45,532 bases of DNA from an uncultured Prevotellaceae bacterium (GTDB lineage Bacteria; Bacteroidota; Bacteroidia; Bacteroidales; Bacteroidaceae), in assembly GCA_900320845.1 (NCBI GenBank), contig ONTS01000017.1, forward strand, positions 1 to 45,532. Reading direction: 5' to 3'. Position 1 is the stretch's first letter. Each line of letters opens with the position of its first letter. This document shows, in pieces, positions 42,069 to 45,532 of this stretch. The translations under genes and the position numbers were made by a program. A model generated the notes under the pieces. That model made no database searches. It worked only from the letters and a program-made list of their open reading frames with translations, and was not told the origin of the DNA.

Positions 42069-44903
42069 ATGAACATACGCCACTTGCTTATTGCCGGCAT
42101 GCTGCTGTCGGTAGTCACAATAAATGGTCAGCATTTGGAAAGCGGCTATCTACGCTACCAAATGTCCTTCGGAATGCAGAAGACAGAAAATGCCGACAAG
42201 CTGTTCGAACATGCCTACCGACTGGAACTTACCGACACACTGTTCCGGACAGAGGCATTACCCAACGACTCGACAAGAAACTTCCTTGTCAACAGCGTCA
42301 TGCAGGACTACTTCTATCGCCAGAACAGATTCGACCAAGCCTGTCAGTGCGGTCAGCGCGCCATAGCCTTCTACAACCAGGACATCGACGACATCACTTA
42401 TGCCAAATGTCTCAACACCTTTGCAGCCATACATCAGAGCACTGGCAACTTCAGCGATGCCATGCACTATCAGCACGAGTGTATCAAGATAGACCTCAGG
42501 TCGGGCAACGAAGAAGAACTCTCCTCCTCGCTCAACGCCCTTGCAGCTATGTATCTCACTGCCCGTCAGCCTTCCGAGGCCCTGACGACCATAGGACAAG
42601 CCATACACATTGAGCGCAAGCTGGGTAACAACGAACGTCTCGCCGTACGCTTGGGCATAGCAGCCCAAGCGTACAAGAAACTGCACCAGCCTGACAAAGC
42701 GCTGTCAGTAGCCCAGGAAGCCTACCGACTGGACCTAAACAGCGGCAGAAAGGCACAAGCCGCCATACATGCCATACAGATAGCATCCATCTTTATCGAC
42801 ATGGGCATGTACAATGCTGCCTCACAGATGGTGGACAAAGCCCTGCCACAGCTCCGCGAGGACAACAACCGCCACTATTTGGCTATAGCCTACCACCTTC
42901 ACGGACAGATTGCCGCACAGAACAACAATATCAGGCAAGCCGAAAAGGACTATCAGACAGCCATAGGCATGGCAAGCTTCACACGCAGCAAGTATATAGA
43001 GAAGAACTGTCTGTACTCCATCTACCAACTCTACCGCAACAACGATATCAACAGGGCCATGCCCGCCCTCGAGCGTTATGTACAGCTGAGCGACTCCTTG
43101 TACAATGAAGAGGTGGCAAACATGCAGAATCTGTATCTGGCAAAATACAAGACCACCCAACTTCGTGCCCACAACCTGTCGTTGAGCGAGACCAATGCGC
43201 AACAACAGCGCGCCAACATGTGGCTGAAGATTCTTACCGTGGCACTCGGGCTGCTTCTTGTCTCGGCATTGCTGCAGAGTATCTATCTGTTCCGCAAGCG
43301 TACACGCAATATACGGCAGATGAGAGAGCTCACCGTGGCTCGCACACACTTCTTCACCAACCTCACACACGAGTTCCGCACACCTCTCACCGTCATCAAT
43401 GGCATGAGTCAGCAGATTGCCGACGGACACATCACCGACGACAACGAACTGCAAAAGGCTGCAACAGCCATCAACCGCCAAGGACAACGGCTCATACATC
43501 TCACCAACCAGATTCTCGACGTAGGCAAACTGCAGACATCGCTGGCCGACCCGCACTTCCGTCACGACAACATCCTGCCCATCCTCGCCATGATTGTGGA
43601 GTCATATCTTCCCTATGCAGGCATCAGACAGGTGACACTGCAATACCGCCACCCCGACAATCCCATCGTATTCGACTTCGACCCCGACTACATGCGAAAG
43701 CTCATTACCAACCTATTGTCCAACGCCCTGAAGTTCACGCATGCCGGAGGCACCATCACCCTCGCCATAACACAGCACGACGAACAGCACATAGGCATCA
43801 CCGTGGCAGACACCGGCGAAGGCATAGCACCCGAGGTAATGCCACACATCTTCGACCTGTTCTTCCAAGGACACACCAACAGCCGCACTATAGGCACAGG
43901 CATTGGACTGTCGCTGAGCAAAGAGATAGTAGACGTGCTGCGAGGAACCATCAGCGTAGACAGCAAGCTGGGCGAAGGGACCACCTTCACCATCATATTG
44001 CCACAGCGACAAGGCAGAAAAGAGTATCCACCCATTGCCCAAAAAGAGTCGTTACCACCCCTCCCCACCTATCAGTTCGACGAAGGCGAACAACCCGACG
44101 ACGCCGAGCTGGAAGAAGAAAAGCCTACCGACACCACACCCACCGTACTCGTCGTGGAAGACAATGCCGATGTGTCGTCATATATCAACTCGCTGCTACG
44201 CAACGACTACACCCTCATCTTCGCCGCCGACGGAAAGGAAGGACTGCAGAAGGCACAGCAAACCATCCCCGACCTCATCATCACCGACCTGATGATGCCA
44301 CTGCTGTCGGGCGAAGAACTGTTGAATACCGTGCGCTCCACAGAGACCATCTCCCACATACCCATCATCATCATCACCGCCAAAGCCGAGCAGACACACC
44401 GCATCAATGCCTTCGACAAGGGCGCCGACGCCTATCTCACCAAGCCCTTCAACGCCGACGAGCTGAGTGTGCGCGTGCAACAGCTCATCGTACAACGCCG
44501 CAATCTGCGCGAAACCTTCGCCTTTGCCCTGCGGAGAGGTATCGAAAAGGAAATAGTGCTCAACGATACCGACCGCACATTCCTCACTCGCCTGCAAGAC
44601 ACAGTCCACCATCTGCTGCGCGAAGGCACACTCACCGTCGATAATGTAGCTTCAGAGATGTGCCTCAGCAACCGACAGCTGCTCAGGAAGGTACAGGCGC
44701 TGACAGGAGAGACAACCGTACAATACATCCTGCACCTGCGATTGCAGCTGGCGAGAAGACTGTTGCTTGAACATCCGTCAGCACTCGTATCGGAGATTGC
44801 CATAAAATGCGGATTCGAAGAGGTGGCACACTTCTCCAAGAAGTTCAAGCAGATGTACCAGATAACGCCCTCCGAACTGCGCGCAGCCAACAATAAAGTA
44901 TAA
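42069..44903 (+). CDS. Hybrid two-component regulator (TPR, kinase, receiver, AraC HTH)
   Basis: A 944-residue protein. A signal/anchor (LLIAGMLLSVVTINGQ) is followed by a periplasmic TPR region (about 25-375), a membrane helix (about 385-408), a HisKA dimerisation domain with the phospho-acceptor His434 (THEFRTPLTVINGM), and an HATPase domain (NLLSNALKFTHAGG, DTGEGIAPE, GTGIGLSLSKEI). A receiver follows, with acidic pocket VLVVEDNADV, phospho-Asp740 (LIITDLMMP) and Lys in YLTKPFNADE, then a C-terminal AraC-type HTH (EMCLSNRQLLRKVQALTGET, EIAIKCGFEEVAHFSKKFKQ). It senses an unknown cue via TPRs rather than the usual beta-propellers and drives transcription directly. No target cluster lies next to it in this window. 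Confidence 0.93.
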   Translation: MNIRHLLIAGMLLSVVTINGQHLESGYLRYQMSFGMQKTENADKLFEHAYRLELTDTLFRTEALPNDSTRNFLVNSVMQDYFYRQNRFDQACQCGQRAIAFYNQDIDDITYAKCLNTFAAIHQSTGNFSDAMHYQHECIKIDLRSGNEEELSSSLNALAAMYLTARQPSEALTTIGQAIHIERKLGNNERLAVRLGIAAQAYKKLHQPDKALSVAQEAYRLDLNSGRKAQAAIHAIQIASIFIDMGMYNAASQMVDKALPQLREDNNRHYLAIAYHLHGQIAAQNNNIRQAEKDYQTAIGMASFTRSKYIEKNCLYSIYQLYRNNDINRAMPALERYVQLSDSLYNEEVANMQNLYLAKYKTTQLRAHNLSLSETNAQQQRANMWLKILTVALGLLLVSALLQSIYLFRKRTRNIRQMRELTVARTHFFTNLTHEFRTPLTVINGMSQQIADGHITDDNELQKAATAINRQGQRLIHLTNQILDVGKLQTSLADPHFRHDNILPILAMIVESYLPYAGIRQVTLQYRHPDNPIVFDFDPDYMRKLITNLLSNALKFTHAGGTITLAITQHDEQHIGITVADTGEGIAPEVMPHIFDLFFQGHTNSRTIGTGIGLSLSKEIVDVLRGTISVDSKLGEGTTFTIILPQRQGRKEYPPIAQKESLPPLPTYQFDEGEQPDDAELEEEKPTDTTPTVLVVEDNADVSSYINSLLRNDYTLIFAADGKEGLQKAQQTIPDLIITDLMMPLLSGEELLNTVRSTETISHIPIIIITAKAEQTHRINAFDKGADAYLTKPFNADELSVRVQQLIVQRRNLRETFAFALRRGIEKEIVLNDTDRTFLTRLQDTVHHLLREGTLTVDNVASEMCLSNRQLLRKVQALTGETTVQYILHLRLQLARRLLLEHPSALVSEIAIKCGFEEVAHFSKKFKQMYQITPSELRAANNKV

Positions 44904-44989
44904 AATGGGAGGACATCGGCAAAGTAAGTTCGCTGATGGTAGTAAGAACTTTTACTGATGGCAGTCAGAACTACACTGATTCATGTTGC

Positions 44990-45026
44990 AATATCACTGA
45001 TTTTGGTGACCAAAATCAGTGATATT
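44990..45026. repeat. Intergenic hairpin repeat, copy 2 (17-bp perfect stem)
   Basis: AATATCACTGATTTTGG (44990-45006) pairs perfectly with CCAAAATCAGTGATATT (45010-45026) across TGA, followed by GTATTTTTGTTG. It could terminate the regulator gene transcript. The core TTTTGGTGACCAAAA resembles the TTGGTGACCAAA in copy 1 (29181-29219). Confidence 0.75.
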
Positions 45027-45071
45027 GTATTTTTGTTGAGCCTCATTCGGATAATGAAGAGGGAACAATAG

Positions 45072-45120
45072 CAAACCAAAGTCATCAAGATGGGTCAGCA
45101 AAGTCGACGACTTTGGTCTG
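45072..45120. repeat. Intergenic hairpin repeat, copy 3
   Basis: The left arm CCAAAGTCATC (45076-45086) and right arm GACGACTTTGG (45106-45116) pair with one G-T-type mismatch, extendable outward by GCA/TGC. The sequence CAAAGTCGACGACTTTG is shared with copy 1. Confidence 0.65.
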
Positions 45121-45295
45121 CCGACGGACACCAGCCCGACACCAACCAAATAACGATGCGGGACGAACTGTTGCCAGTCCGAAACTGAAAAAATAGTGAA
45201 AATGCAGAAAATCAGCCACATTTGTCCGTTTCTGACAACACAATGGCGAAAAAAAACAACTCTCTTCGACCCTTGCCAGCGTAAATTTGCAACGT

Positions 45296-45399
45296 GAGCA
45301 GGAAAGTCATCACAACACAAACGGAGGCATTCACACACACTTACTAATATTCTATATAGCTCACATCCCTATAGTGATGCCTCCAACCGACTTTTTTTT
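45296..45399 (+). ncRNA. Candidate small RNA with long hairpin and T-tract
   Basis: A -7 box TAAATTTG (45282-45289) precedes ~100 bases with no open frame. Within it GGAGGCATTCAC (45323-45334) pairs with GTGATGCCTCC (45374-45384), one bulge, and eight Ts follow at 45392-45399. This is a promoter-RNA-terminator layout. No -33 element is evident and no known RNA family was recognised. It could instead be an attenuator before the next gene. Confidence 0.4.
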
Positions 45400-45434
45400 A
45401 TCATCATTCAATAATAGTTTTGTTATCTTAGCAT

Positions 45435-45470
45435 GAGGTCGTGTCAAAAGTAACCGACACGACCTCTTTT
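45435..45470 (+). terminator. Strong hairpin with T-run
   Basis: GAGGTCGTGTC (45435-45445) pairs perfectly with GACACGACCTC (45456-45466) across a 10-base loop and TTTT follows (45467-45470): 11-bp stem terminator. No gene on the plus strand upstream of it is evident apart from the candidate RNA. The rest to 45532 shows nothing. Confidence 0.75.
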
Positions 45471-45532
45471 CGTCTTACCACTTCACCTTCCATTGTAATA
45501 TCTCATTATCAGGCTGCGATTCTATAAATGCG

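Noticed and set aside
43220-44644. 474-codon plus-strand frame inside the hybrid regulator gene
   Set aside because: It is an out-of-frame reading of the kinase/receiver codons, rich in Arg, His and Thr, and lies wholly within a well-supported gene.
45282-45470. 6S RNA
   Set aside because: The 5' and 3' ends do not pair into a closing stem with a central bubble as 6S RNA requires.

Overview
The window looks like a chromosomal segment of a Bacteroidota bacterium, most probably a Prevotella-type (Prevotellaceae) species. The reasons are recurrent TAnnTTTG -7 promoter boxes, lipoproteins with Bacteroidota-style lipoboxes, a hybrid two-component regulator of the Bacteroidota type, split chromate-transporter halves, and the general look of the housekeeping proteins (DnaG, RecO, YbeY, TrpS, GyrB). 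It falls into an accessory left part (about 1-18,800) and a mostly housekeeping right part (about 18,800-45,532).

The accessory part is a one-directional (minus strand) polymorphic-toxin array. It starts with a full-length, secreted, 2075-residue SpvB/FG-GAP/RHS protein (17028-10801). Downstream follow alternating toxin ends and candidate immunity genes: full RHS toxin A and immunity A; a mini-RHS toxin B with its own signal peptide and immunity B (paralogous to A); a deletion-derived mini-RHS nuclease toxin C with cytoplasmic immunity C; then four orphan toxin tails D, E, F and G, each immediately followed by a small gene that I read as its immunity gene. Toxins A, B and F carry Cys/His pairs placed as in papain-like or C39-like enzymes, and their partners are exported. 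Toxin C carries a PD-(D/E)XK nuclease signature and its partner has no signal peptide. The RHS shells are GC-rich, while the toxin tips, immunity genes and tails are visibly AT-rich, as expected for swapped modules. The array is interrupted at 4429-5050 by remnants of an IS30-type element, a membrane protein and an ISL3-type transposase. Upstream lie two decayed genes, a DUF3244-like small secreted protein and a divergent TPR regulator.

The right part holds: rnhB-umuD-umuC-metallophosphoesterase (minus); dnaG (plus) converging on a split chromate-type transporter; an M1 aminopeptidase; an OmpA-type lipoprotein; divergent ribD and prmC; trpS amid three small lipoprotein genes; an internally deleted sialidase pseudogene; tRNA-Val; two zinc-ribbon membrane proteins; ybeY; recO; tRNA-Glu with rpsT; gyrB; and a TPR hybrid histidine kinase/AraC regulator. 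The last 600 bases contain strong hairpins and a promoter-hairpin-T-tract unit that could be a small RNA.

Functionally, the left part is probably a contact- or secretion-dependent competition locus with a growing tail of immunity genes. How it is delivered is not visible: there is no VgrG, PAAR, Hcp or sorting-domain gene here. All similarity statements are from reading the sequence and family knowledge; no database search was run.
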